NCBI RefSeq assembly: GCF_902498845.1
Contig: NZ_CABVLM010000004.1
Location: 310,001 to 374,000 of the forward strand
DNA from: Pseudoalteromonas rhizosphaerae
Lineage (GTDB): Bacteria > Pseudomonadota > Gammaproteobacteria > Enterobacterales > Alteromonadaceae
Length of the DNA: 64,000 nt
Reading direction: 5' to 3'
The notes below the pieces were generated by a model. That model did not search any database and was not told where the DNA came from. It saw only the letters and a list, made by a program, of their open reading frames with translations. Shown here in pieces: positions 43,060-53,547 of the stretch. Position numbers and translations under genes: made by a program. Position 1 is the first letter of the stretch, and every line of letters begins with the position of its first letter.

Positions 43060-44754
43060 TTAGATACTACAACGTTTGTAATTACGGTATTTTGGTAACC
43101 AGTAATTTCTGTCAATTGCTGCCCATAACATATCATCGCTGATCTCAAGCGCTGCCCCCTCTTCGATGGCTTTTTTAGCCACCCCAAAAGCAATGCGTTT
43201 ACTCAGTGTTTCAATTTCTGTTAGTGCAGGTAGTAAACTCCCTTTACCGGTATTAGCCCGAGGTGATGATTCTGCCAATATTTCACTCGACACCATGAGC
43301 ATTGCATCAGTAATACTGGTGGCTTTCGCCGCAATAACACCTAAACCAATACCTGGGAAAATATAGCTGTTATTACATTGTGGAATTACAAATGTTTCAC
43401 CGTCATAAACAACCGGTGCAAATGGGCTGCCAGTTGCAACAATCGCTTTGCCTTGTGTCCAATTGATCACATCTTCCGGCAGTGCTTCAACTTGCTTAGA
43501 TGGGTTACTCAACGGGAAAATAACTGGTTGCGCGCAACCACTATACATGGCACGAATGACTTGCTCAGTAAATAAACCCGGTTGCCCTGATACACCAATG
43601 AGAATATCAGGAGCTGTGCAGTGCATCACATCTAGCAATGAGGCGTATTCACCGCTGTATGTCCAATCAGCTAATTTATCTGTAGGTTGAGCAAGTGCTT
43701 GCTGGAAGTCGCGCAGTCCTTCCATACCTTGTGTTAACAAACCAAAACGATCAACCATGAAAACTTGGCTGCGGGCTTGTTCGTCAGAAATACCTTCCGA
43801 CACCATTTGCGTAATGATTTGCTCGGCAATACCACAACCTGCGGAGCCTGCGCCTACAAACACTACTTTTTGTTCTGATAACTGTTCACTCTTCACACGA
43901 CATGCAGCAAGTAACGAACCAACTGTAACCGCCGCTGTGCCTTGAATATCATCATTAAAACTACAAATTTCATCACGGTAGCGTTTTAATAAAGGCATTG
44001 CATTAGGTTGTGCAAAGTCTTCAAATTGTAATAACACATTTGGCCAACGACGCTTAACGGCTTTAATAAATAGATCTAAAAATTCATCGTATTCATCTTG
44101 TGCAATACGTTTATGGCGAGCACCCATATACATAGGATCGTTTAATAACTTTTCGTTATTCGTTCCTACATCAAGCATAACCGGTAGCGTATAGGCTGGG
44201 CTTATGCCACCACAGGCGGTATAAAGTGATAGCTTACCAATTGGAATGCCCATGCCACCAATACCTTGGTCGCCTAAACCAAGAATACGTTCACCATCGG
44301 TAACAACGATAACTTTTACTTTGCCTTTGGTCGCATTACGTAAAATATCATCGATTTGATAACGATCTTCATAAGAGATAAATAAACCGCGCGCGCTACG
44401 ATAAATATCTGAGAATTTTTCACAGGCATCACCCACGGTTGGGGTGTAAATAATAGGCAACATTTCTTCAAGATGGTCACGCACTAAACGATAGTAAAGT
44501 GTTTCGTTGTTATCTTGGATGGCACGTAAATAAATGTGTTTATTTAGGTTGTCTTTAAAACTTGAATATTGTTGGTAACAACGTTCAACCTGTTCTTCAA
44601 TCGTTTCATAGCGAGGAGGCAGTAATCCCGCAAGGTTGAAACTTTCACGCTCTTTTTGAGTAAATGCACTGCCTTTATTTAAGAGTGGCGTTTCGATCAG
44701 ACCAGGGCCTGAGTGATGAATATAAAGATAATTTGGGTCAGTATTTGTAGTCAT
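43060..44754 (-). CDS. maeA: NAD-dependent malic enzyme
   Basis: 564 residues, the full length of the SfcA/MaeA family. Motifs present: [24 protein letters not shown] (malate-binding region, about 166-182), [21 protein letters not shown], and the NAD-binding [16 protein letters not shown] (about 297-312). It decarboxylates malate oxidatively to pyruvate, feeding gluconeogenesis and amino-acid synthesis. Cytosolic. It has its own terminator downstream and a long leader, so it is a single-gene unit. Confidence 0.93.
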   Translation of the reverse strand: MTTNTDPNYLYIHHSGPGLIETPLLNKGSAFTQKERESFNLAGLLPPRYETIEEQVERCYQQYSSFKDNLNKHIYLRAIQDNNETLYYRLVRDHLEEMLPIIYTPTVGDACEKFSDIYRSARGLFISYEDRYQIDDILRNATKGKVKVIVVTDGERILGLGDQGIGGMGIPIGKLSLYTACGGISPAYTLPVMLDVGTNNEKLLNDPMYMGARHKRIAQDEYDEFLDLFIKAVKRRWPNVLLQFEDFAQPNAMPLLKRYRDEICSFNDDIQGTAAVTVGSLLAACRVKSEQLSEQKVVFVGAGSAGCGIAEQIITQMVSEGISDEQARSQVFMVDRFGLLTQGMEGLRDFQQALAQPTDKLADWTYSGEYASLLDVMHCTAPDILIGVSGQPGLFTEQVIRAMYSGCAQPVIFPLSNPSKQVEALPEDVINWTQGKAIVATGSPFAPVVYDGETFVIPQCNNSYIFPGIGLGVIAAKATSITDAMLMVSSEILAESSPRANTGKGSLLPALTEIETLSKRIAFGVAKKAIEEGAALEISDDMLWAAIDRNYWLPKYRNYKRCSI

Positions 44755-44859
44755 AAGTCCAAGCTTAACGAAGTCTTTAAGTTACGATCTGTCATTATTA
44801 CTGTTGAATATTAAAAAGCAATGATATTCAATCTTGTCAGACCATTAGGAGAAAATAAG

Positions 44860-44882
44860 ACGTGTGTGCTTAACACACACGT
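44860..44882 (-). terminator. Possible terminator of ggt
   Basis: Stem ACGTGTGTG / CACACACGT (44860-44868 and 44874-44882) with a five-base loop, followed on the minus strand by CTTATTTTC. Located 33 bp after the ggt stop. Confidence 0.6.
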
Positions 44883-44915
44883 AAAAATAGATTGTACATT
44901 AAATCACGATGTCAA

Positions 44916-46709
44916 TTAAGGCTTATTCACTGGCATTTCGTGCTCTTTAAGAACAATACTTTGCTCACTTAAAGCGATCCCTTCGCGGCGAGGATCTGCG
45001 GCACCAAATAAAGTGCCATTGACGACTTCAACCGCATGCAAGCCAGAGTTTAAATCGACCACTTTTACTGTATGACCCCGCTTTTGTAAATCAGGAATAA
45101 TTGCCTCGATAGCGGTGCCTTTTTCAATACTAGTGTAATTATTATTACGATTAGTAATTCTTGGCAAGTCAATGGCTTGTTGAGCAGTTAGTTGCCAATC
45201 TAATACGCCAATAACTACTTGCGCGACATAGTCGATAATTCGGCTACCGCCAGGTGAGCCGACCACTAAGCGTAAACTGCCATCGTTATTAAACACCATC
45301 ACCGGTGACATTGAGCTGCGCGGGCGTTTACCTGCTTCAACGCGGTTGGCTAATAATTTGCCGTTTTTGCGCGGCGACAAAGCAAAGTCGGTTAATTGGT
45401 TGTTTAATATATAACCGTTCACCATAACCGTTGAACCAAACGCCATTTCTATTGAGCTGGTCATTGATACCGCGTTCCCTTCACTGTCAACAATAGATAC
45501 ATGGGTAGTAGATGGCAATTCATACGCATCATCTTGTGCGTAACTTAGTAATGGACGAGGCTGCCCTGCATAGGCTTTTTCATCTCGCTCACTTATTAAT
45601 TTTGTTCGTTGCTCGATATAGCGTTTATCGAGTAGCTCATTAGTAGGAATATCTGCAAAATCAGGGTCGCCCATATACACATTACGATCCGCAAAAGCGA
45701 GTCGCGATGCTTGACTAAAATAATGCAGGGCTTGTGCAGAATTAGCTTTAAATTGACCCATGTTCTTATCTTCAAGCAAAGCGAGAATTTGTAACACCGC
45801 GACTCCGCCACTGCTCGGTGGTGCCATAGAACATACTTTATAGCTATGGTACGGGGTGCAAACTGCGTCACGTTGTTTACTTTGATAATTAGCTAGATCG
45901 GTTAATGCTAAAGTGCCTGGCGCAACAATAGAATGAGTGACCGCAGCAACCATTTTCTTAGCGTTATCGCCTTTATAAAAAGCATCAATGCCTTTACTGG
46001 CGATTTTTTTGTAAACTTCAGCAAGTGGTTGGTTCGTTTTAACAGTGCCAACAGCAAGCGGTTTACCATCTGGGAAAAAATAATCACGGATCACCGGAAG
46101 TGTTGTCACCCCAGGATTTATTTGTTTGGCTAATAAAGCATGTAAACGCGGCGATACTACAAATCCTTGTTCAGCAAGTTCTATGGCTGGTTTAAACAGC
46201 TCCGCCCATGCAAGTTTGCCATATTGTTGATGCGCTTTAGCGAAGGCATGCAATAAACCAGGTACACCCACTGAACGGCCGCCAACCACTGCTTCAATCC
46301 AAGGTGCCGCGTTACCTTTTTCATCTAAAAACAATGTTTCGTCAGCATTACTTGGTGCTGTTTCGCGGCCATCAAAGCTGGTTAGCTTATTATGACCTTT
46401 GTCAAAATACAGCATAAAAGTCCCACCACCGATCCCGGATGATTGCGGCTCGACCAAAGTCAGCACTAATTGTGTTGCAATGGCAGCATCAACAGCACTG
46501 CCGCCCTTAGCGAGTATGGTTTGTCCAGCTTTAGCTGCATAGGGGTTTGCCGCAGCAACCATATACTGCTGACCGGTGACATGTTGCTTTAGTTGATGGC
46601 CAGTGGCGGCTTCTGGCTCGCGTACTTCCCGTGGTGTTTGAGTGGCTAAAACCGGTAAAGTAAAAAGAGTTAAACTAAAGACGACGCTGGTTTTAAAAGG
46701 TAAAAACAT
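44916..46709 (-). CDS. ggt: Gamma-glutamyltransferase
   Basis: 597 residues with a signal peptide (about residues 1-22). The catalytic threonine that becomes the new N-terminus after autoprocessing is Thr401 in the STTHVSIVD motif. The GSxAVDAAIAT region (about 70-79) and the late PGGSRIIDYV motif (about 489-498) match the family. The periplasmic enzyme cleaves glutathione and transfers gamma-glutamyl groups. It is divergent from the rhombosortase gene. Confidence 0.92.
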   Translation of the reverse strand: MFLPFKTSVVFSLTLFTLPVLATQTPREVREPEAATGHQLKQHVTGQQYMVAAANPYAAKAGQTILAKGGSAVDAAIATQLVLTLVEPQSSGIGGGTFMLYFDKGHNKLTSFDGRETAPSNADETLFLDEKGNAAPWIEAVVGGRSVGVPGLLHAFAKAHQQYGKLAWAELFKPAIELAEQGFVVSPRLHALLAKQINPGVTTLPVIRDYFFPDGKPLAVGTVKTNQPLAEVYKKIASKGIDAFYKGDNAKKMVAAVTHSIVAPGTLALTDLANYQSKQRDAVCTPYHSYKVCSMAPPSSGGVAVLQILALLEDKNMGQFKANSAQALHYFSQASRLAFADRNVYMGDPDFADIPTNELLDKRYIEQRTKLISERDEKAYAGQPRPLLSYAQDDAYELPSTTHVSIVDSEGNAVSMTSSIEMAFGSTVMVNGYILNNQLTDFALSPRKNGKLLANRVEAGKRPRSSMSPVMVFNNDGSLRLVVGSPGGSRIIDYVAQVVIGVLDWQLTAQQAIDLPRITNRNNNYTSIEKGTAIEAIIPDLQKRGHTVKVVDLNSGLHAVEVVNGTLFGAADPRREGIALSEQSIVLKEHEMPVNKP

Positions 46710-46797
46710 AAAAAGACCTTAATTGCATTGAGATGTTTGGCATCTTAAAGTTAAACGGGCACAATATGCAAAATTTTGCTGTAAAAATAAGAATAAA

Positions 46798-47385
46798 ATG
46801 GTCAATTTACCACTTCAACCCCGATATATTTTACCCCCGCTGTGTTTAATGGCATTAAGCGCCCTATTTGCAGCGTTTAATTTAAATGATGTTTTAGAGT
46901 TTAATCGCCAGCTCATTGACCAAGGCCAAGTTTGGCGTTTGATCACGAGCCAATATGTGCATGCTAACTGGGCGCACTTAGCATTAAATTGTGCCGGTAT
47001 CGTACTGATATGGGCGTTACATGCTGAGCATACAAAACCGACGCAATATGCATTGCACACCTTGTTTTTGGCTGCTTGGTGCGGTATTGGGGTTTACTTT
47101 TTTTGTCCTGACATTCACATTTACACCGGATTGAGTGCACTACTGCATGGTGTCATTGTGTGGGGGGCAATCAAAGATATTGAAGTTGGCATGAAAAGCG
47201 GCGGTTTATTGTTTATCGGTATTTGGCTTAAAATTGCTTATGAACAATTTCATGGCCCCAGTGCTGAAGTGAGTAAATTAATTGCCTCTCGGGTTGCTGT
47301 TGATGCTCACTTAATAGGTGCAATTGGCGGAATAGTACTCGCAACGCCACTGCTGATCAATTATATAAAAAAACGCCAAGCATAA
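46798..47385 (+). CDS. rrtA: Rhombosortase
   Basis: 195 residues with five or six membrane helices and the intramembrane serine protease dyad: Ser113 in GLSALLHG and His171 in VDAHLIGAIGG. Rhombosortases cleave GlyGly-CTERM anchors of secreted enzymes in Vibrio, Shewanella and Pseudoalteromonas. No GlyGly-CTERM substrate gene is visible in this window, so its targets lie elsewhere. It shares the terminator at 47372 with the convergent peptidase gene. Confidence 0.88.
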   Translation: MVNLPLQPRYILPPLCLMALSALFAAFNLNDVLEFNRQLIDQGQVWRLITSQYVHANWAHLALNCAGIVLIWALHAEHTKPTQYALHTLFLAAWCGIGVYFFCPDIHIYTGLSALLHGVIVWGAIKDIEVGMKSGGLLFIGIWLKIAYEQFHGPSAEVSKLIASRVAVDAHLIGAIGGIVLATPLLINYIKKRQA

Positions 47386-47395
47386 GCTTGGCGTT
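47365..47395 (-). terminator. Terminator of the S9 peptidase gene
   Basis: Stem AACGCCAAGC / GCTTGGCGTT (47372-47381 and 47386-47395), followed on the minus strand by seven T. It overlaps the 3' end of the rhombosortase gene. Confidence 0.85.
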
Positions 47396-47412
47396 GTCTA
47401 ACATTTAAGTGC

Positions 47413-49905
47413 TTATAAACTTTCTTTAAATAGTTTATGAATACGACGGTATTCATCTAACCAACTAGAAGGCTGTACAAAACCATGTGGTTCGACTGGA
47501 AATATAGCCGTTTCAAAGTTTTCTTTTTCAAGCTCAATTAAACGCTGTACTAAGCGTACTGAGTCTTGGAAAAACACATTATTATCAACCATAGGGGCGT
47601 TGATCAATAAGCGGTTTTTAAGTCCCTGCGCATAATATATAGGCGAACTTTTTTCATACGCAATTGGATCAACATCTGGGTGATTTAAAATGTTTGATGT
47701 GTATGGACCATTATAGTGTGCCCAATCGGTAACTGGACGAAGCGCAGCCCCTGCTTGAAATAAATCAGGCTGAGTAAATAACGCCATAAAGGTCATAAAG
47801 CCACCATAAGAGCCGCCATATGTACCCACAGCACCGGTATCAACATTGGCATTTTCAGCCATCCATTTAACACCATCGGCTAAATCTTCAATTTCTGGGG
47901 TACCCATTTGACGGTAAATCGCCGTACGCCAATCACGTCCATAACCTTTTGATGCGCGATAATCCATGTCCATCACTACATAACCTTCAGAGGCTAGTAA
48001 TGAATGAAACATAAATTCGCGGAAGTAACCTGACCAACCCATGTGTGAGTTTTGTAGATAACCTGCACCATGGTTAAAAATGATCGCTTTGCGGTTTTTG
48101 CCGCTCTCACCTTCTACGTAGTCTGCTGGGTAATATACTTTAGCGTATACCGGTTGTTCAGTATGACTTGACGGTACCGCAACAATTTTAGGCGCAATTA
48201 ATTGTTTTGCTAAAAATTCACTCGATACTGTATGAGTTAGCTGCGTTGCAGTTGTATTCGCTTTTGCATCAGCAACATATAACTCTGGTGGAGCCATGAT
48301 TTTGGAATGTGTTAACAATAATTTGCTTTGATCAGGGCTTAATTTATAGTCGGTCATACCGTCTAAGTTGGTTACTTGCTCTGATTTTGCCGTTTGTGGA
48401 TCAACGCGGTAGATTTCATATAGACCAGGATGCTCAACATTGGCTTTGTAGTAAATTGCACTGTCGTCATCTGTTAGTGTGAGGTTCGATACGACAAACC
48501 GGCCTTTGGTAAGTTGTGTTGCTTTACCATTGAGTGGTTTTTTATATAGGTGGCTATAGCCAGTTTCTTCAGATAAATAATACAAGGTATCTGAATTATT
48601 TAACCAGCCAAAATCGTTATAAGCATAGTTAACCCATGCATCATCGTGTAAACGATGTTGTGAAACAAGTTTGGAATTTTTAGTATCAACAGTAGCTAAC
48701 CAACGGTCTTTGTTATCCCATGCTTCAAGCATAATCGCGACTTGCGTGCCGGCTTTGTTCCAGACGATAGCACTTTGATCCCATCCCCAATCCATCATTA
48801 GGTTGATAGCACGAAGTTCTTTTTTAGATTCATATGTTTTGCCGTCACGGGCATAGTTTTCTTTTTTAACTGCCGCTAATACATCTTCATCAAAACCAGG
48901 TAAGGTATCAAATGCGAGTACTGTTTGCGTTTGCTCAGTTAAATCTATGTAGATAAATTGCGAGGTTTGTGGTTTTTCATCAGCAACACGACGACGTACT
49001 TTTTCAGCTTTTACCCGTGCATCATCAGCAATATAGTTTGGCATGATGTCGGCTTCATCTCGCCAAGGTCTGGCTTCAGTGACAACAGCAATTAAGGCTT
49101 TACCATTTGGAGATAACTGCACATCGGCTAACTCATTGCCTTTACCTAAGTAAAACTGAGCATTGGCAATTGAACTATTTTGCTGGTTGAGTTGCTCTTT
49201 GCGCGCTTGTTTATCTTTTTTATTTTTATGGGTCAGCGCAATGTAATCAATCAGTTTATGCTGTTCTTTAGCGATGTAAGTTTCAGGCTCTGTAACTCCT
49301 TTTGGTGCATCGCTCAAATGAAGATTTACAAGCTCAGCTTGCAGTCCCGTTGCCAGATCTACTTTATAAAAAGTGTTTGCTTGACGATAAGCTAAATTAC
49401 CATCAGTTAAAAATTGTGGTTTAGATTGTTTAGCACTGTCGTGAGTAATTTGTGTAATTGCACCTGTATTAATGTTCTTTACAAATATATTACCTTCAAA
49501 TACATAAGCTTGCTGTGTACGATCCGCTGAATAAACAGCATCATCAGCCCCTAATGTATGCAACTTATTTAACGCTACTTGGCTTGCAGCTTGGCTATCA
49601 ACAGCTTGTGTAAATAAGTCTCGTAGCTCATTACCTTGTTGCTTTTGCGCATAGACAACTGTTTTTGAATCAGCAGCCCAAAACGCACGCTCTGCTTGGC
49701 GGCCTAACCAATCAGGATGAGCCATTGCTTGCTCAAGTGTGATTGCGCTGCTGCCTTTATCAGCAGGCGTTACAACAACGCTGGCAACAGTTGATTGTGG
49801 TTGCTCTGTAGGGGTAGATGCGGTTGATTGACAACCGGACAACATAACGCTGGACGCGACGGCAAGTGCAATTAAGGTTTTTTGAGTAGAAGATTTAAAA
49901 ATCAT
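47413..49905 (-). CDS. S9-family prolyl peptidase lipoprotein (DPP IV-like)
   Basis: 830 residues. A lipoprotein signal ends in LSGC (Cys25), so it is lipid-anchored. The N-terminal beta-propeller occupies roughly residues 50-570. The C-terminal alpha/beta hydrolase has Ser699 in GGSYGG, Asp774 in PMVDNNVF and His807 in EPHGF, the S9 catalytic triad. It cleaves oligopeptides after proline or alanine, and marine species use such enzymes for protein scavenging. It has its own leader and terminator. Confidence 0.88.
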   Translation of the reverse strand: MIFKSSTQKTLIALAVASSVMLSGCQSTASTPTEQPQSTVASVVVTPADKGSSAITLEQAMAHPDWLGRQAERAFWAADSKTVVYAQKQQGNELRDLFTQAVDSQAASQVALNKLHTLGADDAVYSADRTQQAYVFEGNIFVKNINTGAITQITHDSAKQSKPQFLTDGNLAYRQANTFYKVDLATGLQAELVNLHLSDAPKGVTEPETYIAKEQHKLIDYIALTHKNKKDKQARKEQLNQQNSSIANAQFYLGKGNELADVQLSPNGKALIAVVTEARPWRDEADIMPNYIADDARVKAEKVRRRVADEKPQTSQFIYIDLTEQTQTVLAFDTLPGFDEDVLAAVKKENYARDGKTYESKKELRAINLMMDWGWDQSAIVWNKAGTQVAIMLEAWDNKDRWLATVDTKNSKLVSQHRLHDDAWVNYAYNDFGWLNNSDTLYYLSEETGYSHLYKKPLNGKATQLTKGRFVVSNLTLTDDDSAIYYKANVEHPGLYEIYRVDPQTAKSEQVTNLDGMTDYKLSPDQSKLLLTHSKIMAPPELYVADAKANTTATQLTHTVSSEFLAKQLIAPKIVAVPSSHTEQPVYAKVYYPADYVEGESGKNRKAIIFNHGAGYLQNSHMGWSGYFREFMFHSLLASEGYVVMDMDYRASKGYGRDWRTAIYRQMGTPEIEDLADGVKWMAENANVDTGAVGTYGGSYGGFMTFMALFTQPDLFQAGAALRPVTDWAHYNGPYTSNILNHPDVDPIAYEKSSPIYYAQGLKNRLLINAPMVDNNVFFQDSVRLVQRLIELEKENFETAIFPVEPHGFVQPSSWLDEYRRIHKLFKESL

Positions 49906-49978
49906 AGGGCTTCTGTAAGGTTATTGTAATTCCCCCAATTTAAGCAGAAGCACCTATGTAATAGCAATTATTTCAGAC

Positions 49979-50000
49979 AAACAGCCAAACTTTGCTGTTT
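49979..50000 (-). terminator. Possible terminator of the EEP gene
   Basis: Stem AAACAGC / GCTGTTT (49979-49985 and 49994-50000) with a short loop, 11 bp past the stop codon at 50011. The T-run is poor. Confidence 0.4.
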
Positions 50001-50010
50001 AATAACCAAG

Positions 50011-51180
50011 TTACTTTATAGAAATATCTAACCACACCATGCGATGATCTGACGATGCATTACGATCTTTAATTAACCGGTACAACTCGCTACTTTTAGT
50101 TGGCCAAAATACCCCACCATCATGGACTTCAATGCCATAACTTGAAGGCAAAACATAATCTGCACGAGCTTGCCAGTTTGCAGTGTAAGCCGCTGCATAC
50201 TTTTCACTGTAGCTGGTTTTAGCGCCCTTACTGGTTGGTGTAAATTTGCTGTTTATTAATGGATTTTTTAAAAGTTGATCCGTTGTTTCTGGGCGTTTTT
50301 TATCTCCTTCAGGAGCCGCATTTAAATCTCCGACTATAACAAATCGTGATTTTTCAGCTAACCCGCCTTTGACACCATGATCGTCATAGAGGTAATCTGC
50401 GCTGGCGATATAATCTTTAATCAAACGTACTTCATCATGATTACGTAAGCCGTTTCTATCTTCAGCACCATCAAATACAGGAGGCGTTGGGTGCGATGCA
50501 ATAACGTGCAGCGTTTTACCTTTTACAGTAACCGGAATATCCCAAAACGATTTTGAACTGAGTCTCAAAGCTTGCCATTCTTCGTTGTTATACCAATTTT
50601 CACCTGTAGTTGGATCAATAGGCATTTTAGCATCTGGCATGTCTTTGTATTTAAAGGTTTGTAAGGTACGAATTTTATCAAAATCAATTGGGTAGCGAGA
50701 TAAAACGGCCATACCATAATGGCCTTCAAAAAAGCCAAAACCAAATGCATCCCCTTTAATACCAGTTGCTTGGCCGTCATTATCTAGATCAAATGGCGTT
50801 TTCAAACCTGTGTTTACTGGGCCTACATAGCTGTACGGATAATCTATAGCGGGCTGTTTATTTTGGCTTTTAGCAAGGTAGTGCGTTTTAAAATAATCAA
50901 TGCCTTGCGCTTTGCTGACATAATCAAATTCATTTAATAATAAAATGTCAGGGCGAATACGTTGAATGATCTCGGCAATATTTTTGATTTGTGGATGATT
51001 TGTTTGTAACGCATTTACCAGGCCATTAGGATCAACGTCCTTATCATTTTCAGCATAATTTGTTGCATCCATGCTCACATTAAACGTGGCTACACGTAAA
51101 GATGATGCGGCCAATGCTGAGTTAGAAAAACCACTGATTAATAGGCACGCTAATGTGGCGATAGAAAACTGCTTCTTCAT
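50011..51180 (-). CDS. Endonuclease/exonuclease/phosphatase (EEP) family protein, secreted
   Basis: 389 residues with a signal peptide (cleavage near residue 24, ALAA). EEP motifs are visible: LRVATFNVSMD (start of fold), LLLNEFDYV (Mg-binding Glu), GHYGMAVLSRYPI, VIASHPTPP, VGDLNAAPEG and SSDHRMVW (catalytic Asp-His). Periplasmic or secreted, either a nuclease or a phosphoesterase, with substrate unknown. It overlaps the next gene by 4 bp and is likely cotranscribed with it. Confidence 0.85.
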   Translation of the reverse strand: MKKQFSIATLACLLISGFSNSALAASSLRVATFNVSMDATNYAENDKDVDPNGLVNALQTNHPQIKNIAEIIQRIRPDILLLNEFDYVSKAQGIDYFKTHYLAKSQNKQPAIDYPYSYVGPVNTGLKTPFDLDNDGQATGIKGDAFGFGFFEGHYGMAVLSRYPIDFDKIRTLQTFKYKDMPDAKMPIDPTTGENWYNNEEWQALRLSSKSFWDIPVTVKGKTLHVIASHPTPPVFDGAEDRNGLRNHDEVRLIKDYIASADYLYDDHGVKGGLAEKSRFVIVGDLNAAPEGDKKRPETTDQLLKNPLINSKFTPTSKGAKTSYSEKYAAAYTANWQARADYVLPSSYGIEVHDGGVFWPTKSSELYRLIKDRNASSDHRMVWLDISIK

Positions 51181-52112
51181 ACGATATATCCATCTAAAAT
51201 TAATAACAAAATGACACTACTTACGACTATCCATAAAATAATTGCCATTATAAAGGGCTTTAGTCCTGCTTGTTTTAATACAGCCAGTGATAAGCCACTG
51301 CCAATTAAGAATAAAGTCATTACCAATAGTTGCTTTGCTACGGTGTTGATCAGCTGCCAGAGATCCGTAAATTGAGGTAAATACGTATTGATCAATGCAG
51401 CAGCTAAAAAGCCAACAATAAATAAAGGAATGCTGGCCTTTTCTTCTGAGCGCCAAAAGACACCTGCAATCGTAGTGTAGGGAATGATCCACATCGCACG
51501 TGTGAGCTTAACTGTTGTAGCAATACTTAGTGCCACAGCTCCATAAGCTGCTGACGCCCCTACTACACTGCTGGTATCATGAATAGCTAACGCTGCCCAT
51601 AAACCAAATTGGTGTTGGCTTAAACTAAAGTAATGACCAATGGTTGGAAATAGTAGCAAACCGACACCGTTTAATAAAAACACTACACCAAGTGCAACCG
51701 CTACTTCGTGATCTTTAGCTTTAATTACCGGTGCCATTGCTGCAATCGCACTGCCTCCACAAATAGCCGTACCGAATGATATTAATACACCTGTGTTACG
51801 ATTTAATTTAAAGACTTGCGTTAAAATTTCACCAAGACCAATGATCGCTGTAATACTGACTATGGTCAGTGCCAGCGAACTGCGACCAACTTCAATCACC
51901 TGATTAAAATCAACAGCAAAACCTAAGCCAACCACCGCGGCTTTGAGCATCCATTTACTTGCCTTTTGGGATAGCTCTGCAAATGGATTACCGAGCAAAA
52001 TTGCAAACATCGCGCCACAAATTAGGGCACTACCACCACCAATTAAAGGGGTGATACACAGGCCAAAACAAAGCAGGTATAGAGGCTTTTTAATCCGTTC
52101 AGACACAGACAA
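51177..52112 (-). CDS. YeiH-family inner membrane protein
   Basis: About 311 residues with 9-10 membrane segments, matching the YeiH/UPF0324 family (putative exporter; segments FGTAICGGSAIAAMAPVIK and AALAIHDTSSVVGA are typical). The substrate is unproven. The start is non-ATG: a TTG at 52112 is preceded by AAGGGA at good distance and does not overlap the DUF2798 gene, so it is favoured over a TTG at 52163. It overlaps the EEP gene by 4 bp. Confidence 0.8.
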   Translation of the reverse strand: MSVSERIKKPLYLLCFGLCITPLIGGGSALICGAMFAILLGNPFAELSQKASKWMLKAAVVGLGFAVDFNQVIEVGRSSLALTIVSITAIIGLGEILTQVFKLNRNTGVLISFGTAICGGSAIAAMAPVIKAKDHEVAVALGVVFLLNGVGLLLFPTIGHYFSLSQHQFGLWAALAIHDTSSVVGASAAYGAVALSIATTVKLTRAMWIIPYTTIAGVFWRSEEKASIPLFIVGFLAAALINTYLPQFTDLWQLINTVAKQLLVMTLFLIGSGLSLAVLKQAGLKPFIMAIILWIVVSSVILLLILDGYIV

Positions 52113-52125
52113 AATAATCCCTTCG

Positions 52126-52350
52126 TTACGAGCGCACAATCTTTGTAGTGAGCTTATGCACAACTGGCGCTACAAGAATTACGGTAGGAAATGCGACACA
52201 AAATGCAAAAGCCCACGCCGCTAACCAAATAGAAACTATGTTATCAATTAAACCAACATTAAAAATTGAAATTACCAATGACATAAAACCAGACATAAAT
52301 AATGCCATGAAAAAAGCGAATACCACGGTTCTGTATTTAGCGCTAATCAT
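52126..52350 (-). CDS. DUF2798 small membrane protein
   Basis: 74 residues with two hydrophobic segments and the DUF2798 pattern (FFMALFMSGFMSLVISIFN, AFAFCVAFPTVILVAPVV). Function unknown. The ATG at 52350 has GAGGA 8 nt upstream and is preferred over a TTG at 52365. It lies 13 bp upstream of the YeiH start and is probably cotranscribed with it and the EEP gene. Confidence 0.75.
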   Translation of the reverse strand: MISAKYRTVVFAFFMALFMSGFMSLVISIFNVGLIDNIVSIWLAAWAFAFCVAFPTVILVAPVVHKLTTKIVRS

Positions 52351-52370
52351 AAAACCATTCCTCAAGTAAA

Positions 52371-52395
52371 AAGCCGAGATAAACTCGGCTTTTTT
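52371..52395 (-). terminator. Terminator of the purEK operon
   Basis: Stem AAGCCGAG / CTCGGCTT (52371-52378 and 52384-52391) with a five-base loop. T-runs follow on both strands, so it can act in both directions. It lies just after purK. Confidence 0.85.
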
Positions 52396-52397
52396 AG

Positions 52398-53546
52398 TTA
52401 ATTTAAAATCAACGCGGTGCTGGCCGCTAATACGCCGGGATAATCTTCCTCCGGAAGATACTCCGACAATTGTGCTAAGCGTTCACCTAACTCATGAAGG
52501 TTCGCAGCAGATACATTAATATGGCCCATTTTACGACCAGGCTTTGCTGTTTTACCATACCAATGACTCGTAACCTCAGCAATGCTTAGTACTTGCTGAG
52601 GGATCGCTGCTTGTCCGAGCACATTCACCATTGCCGTAACACGCTGCAATTGTGTGCTACCTAATGGCAGCCCAGCGACTGCACGCATATGATTTTCAAA
52701 TTGACTACAATGCGCGCCTTGTTGGGTCCAATGACCAGAATTATGAACCCGAGGAGCAATTTCATTGACCAATAACTGCCCTGCCACATCGAAAAACTCA
52801 ATCGCCAATACACCAACGTAATCAAGCTCATTAGCCAATTTATTAAATGCATCTTCAGCTTGTTGTTGAATCACAGATTTTTCTTTACCGGCGATAGATA
52901 AGGTTAAAACACCATTGGTATGCTGGTTTTCAGTAAGTGGGTAAATAGCGGTATTACCACTTTTATCGCGAACACCTATGATTGATACTTCACGATCAAA
53001 TGGGATCATTTGTTCGGCAATAATAGTGTGTGGCGCGGATTCAGTACCGGAGGCAATAAAATCAGCCATTTGTGACCATATCTGCTCAATTTGATCATCT
53101 GATTTTAAACGCCACTGGCCTTTTCCATCGTAACCGGCTTGACAGGTTTTGATCACTAATGGCTTACCCAAGCTAGCAACGGCTTGTTCTAAATGGGCTT
53201 TTTCAGTGATTAACTGATATGGTGCGCACTTAACCGCGGTTTTACTTAGTAATGCTTTTTCTAGGGCGCGATCGCCACCCGTTTTAATCGCGGCTTTACC
53301 CGGATAAAACTTTTTGCTTGCACAGCATAGCGTTAGCACATCATCAGGAATATGCTCAAACTCAGCAGTGATCGCATGAGCATCTACAATGGCTTGCTCT
53401 AACGTTGTAGTATAGATTTGCCCAGTTAATGGGTGAACAATTTTTTTACTACCAACATCATACGCAACCACATTTAAATTCAATGGCGCACCAGCTAAAC
53501 ACATCATACGTGCTAATTGGCCGGCTCCTAAAATTAAAATAGTCAT
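52398..53546 (-). CDS. purK: N5-carboxyaminoimidazole ribonucleotide synthase
   Basis: 382 residues, ATP-grasp enzyme. Motifs seen: ILGAGQLARMM at the N-terminus, KTCQAGYDGKGQW (ATP-grasp loop, about 134-146), EQMIPFDREVSIIGVR and the C-terminal NEIAPRVHNSGHWTQ (metal and substrate binding, about 264-278). It converts AIR and bicarbonate with ATP to N5-CAIR in purine synthesis. It follows purE by 1 bp in a classic purEK operon. Confidence 0.95.
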   Translation of the reverse strand: MTILILGAGQLARMMCLAGAPLNLNVVAYDVGSKKIVHPLTGQIYTTTLEQAIVDAHAITAEFEHIPDDVLTLCCASKKFYPGKAAIKTGGDRALEKALLSKTAVKCAPYQLITEKAHLEQAVASLGKPLVIKTCQAGYDGKGQWRLKSDDQIEQIWSQMADFIASGTESAPHTIIAEQMIPFDREVSIIGVRDKSGNTAIYPLTENQHTNGVLTLSIAGKEKSVIQQQAEDAFNKLANELDYVGVLAIEFFDVAGQLLVNEIAPRVHNSGHWTQQGAHCSQFENHMRAVAGLPLGSTQLQRVTAMVNVLGQAAIPQQVLSIAEVTSHWYGKTAKPGRKMGHINVSAANLHELGERLAQLSEYLPEEDYPGVLAASTALILN

Positions 53547-53547
53547 A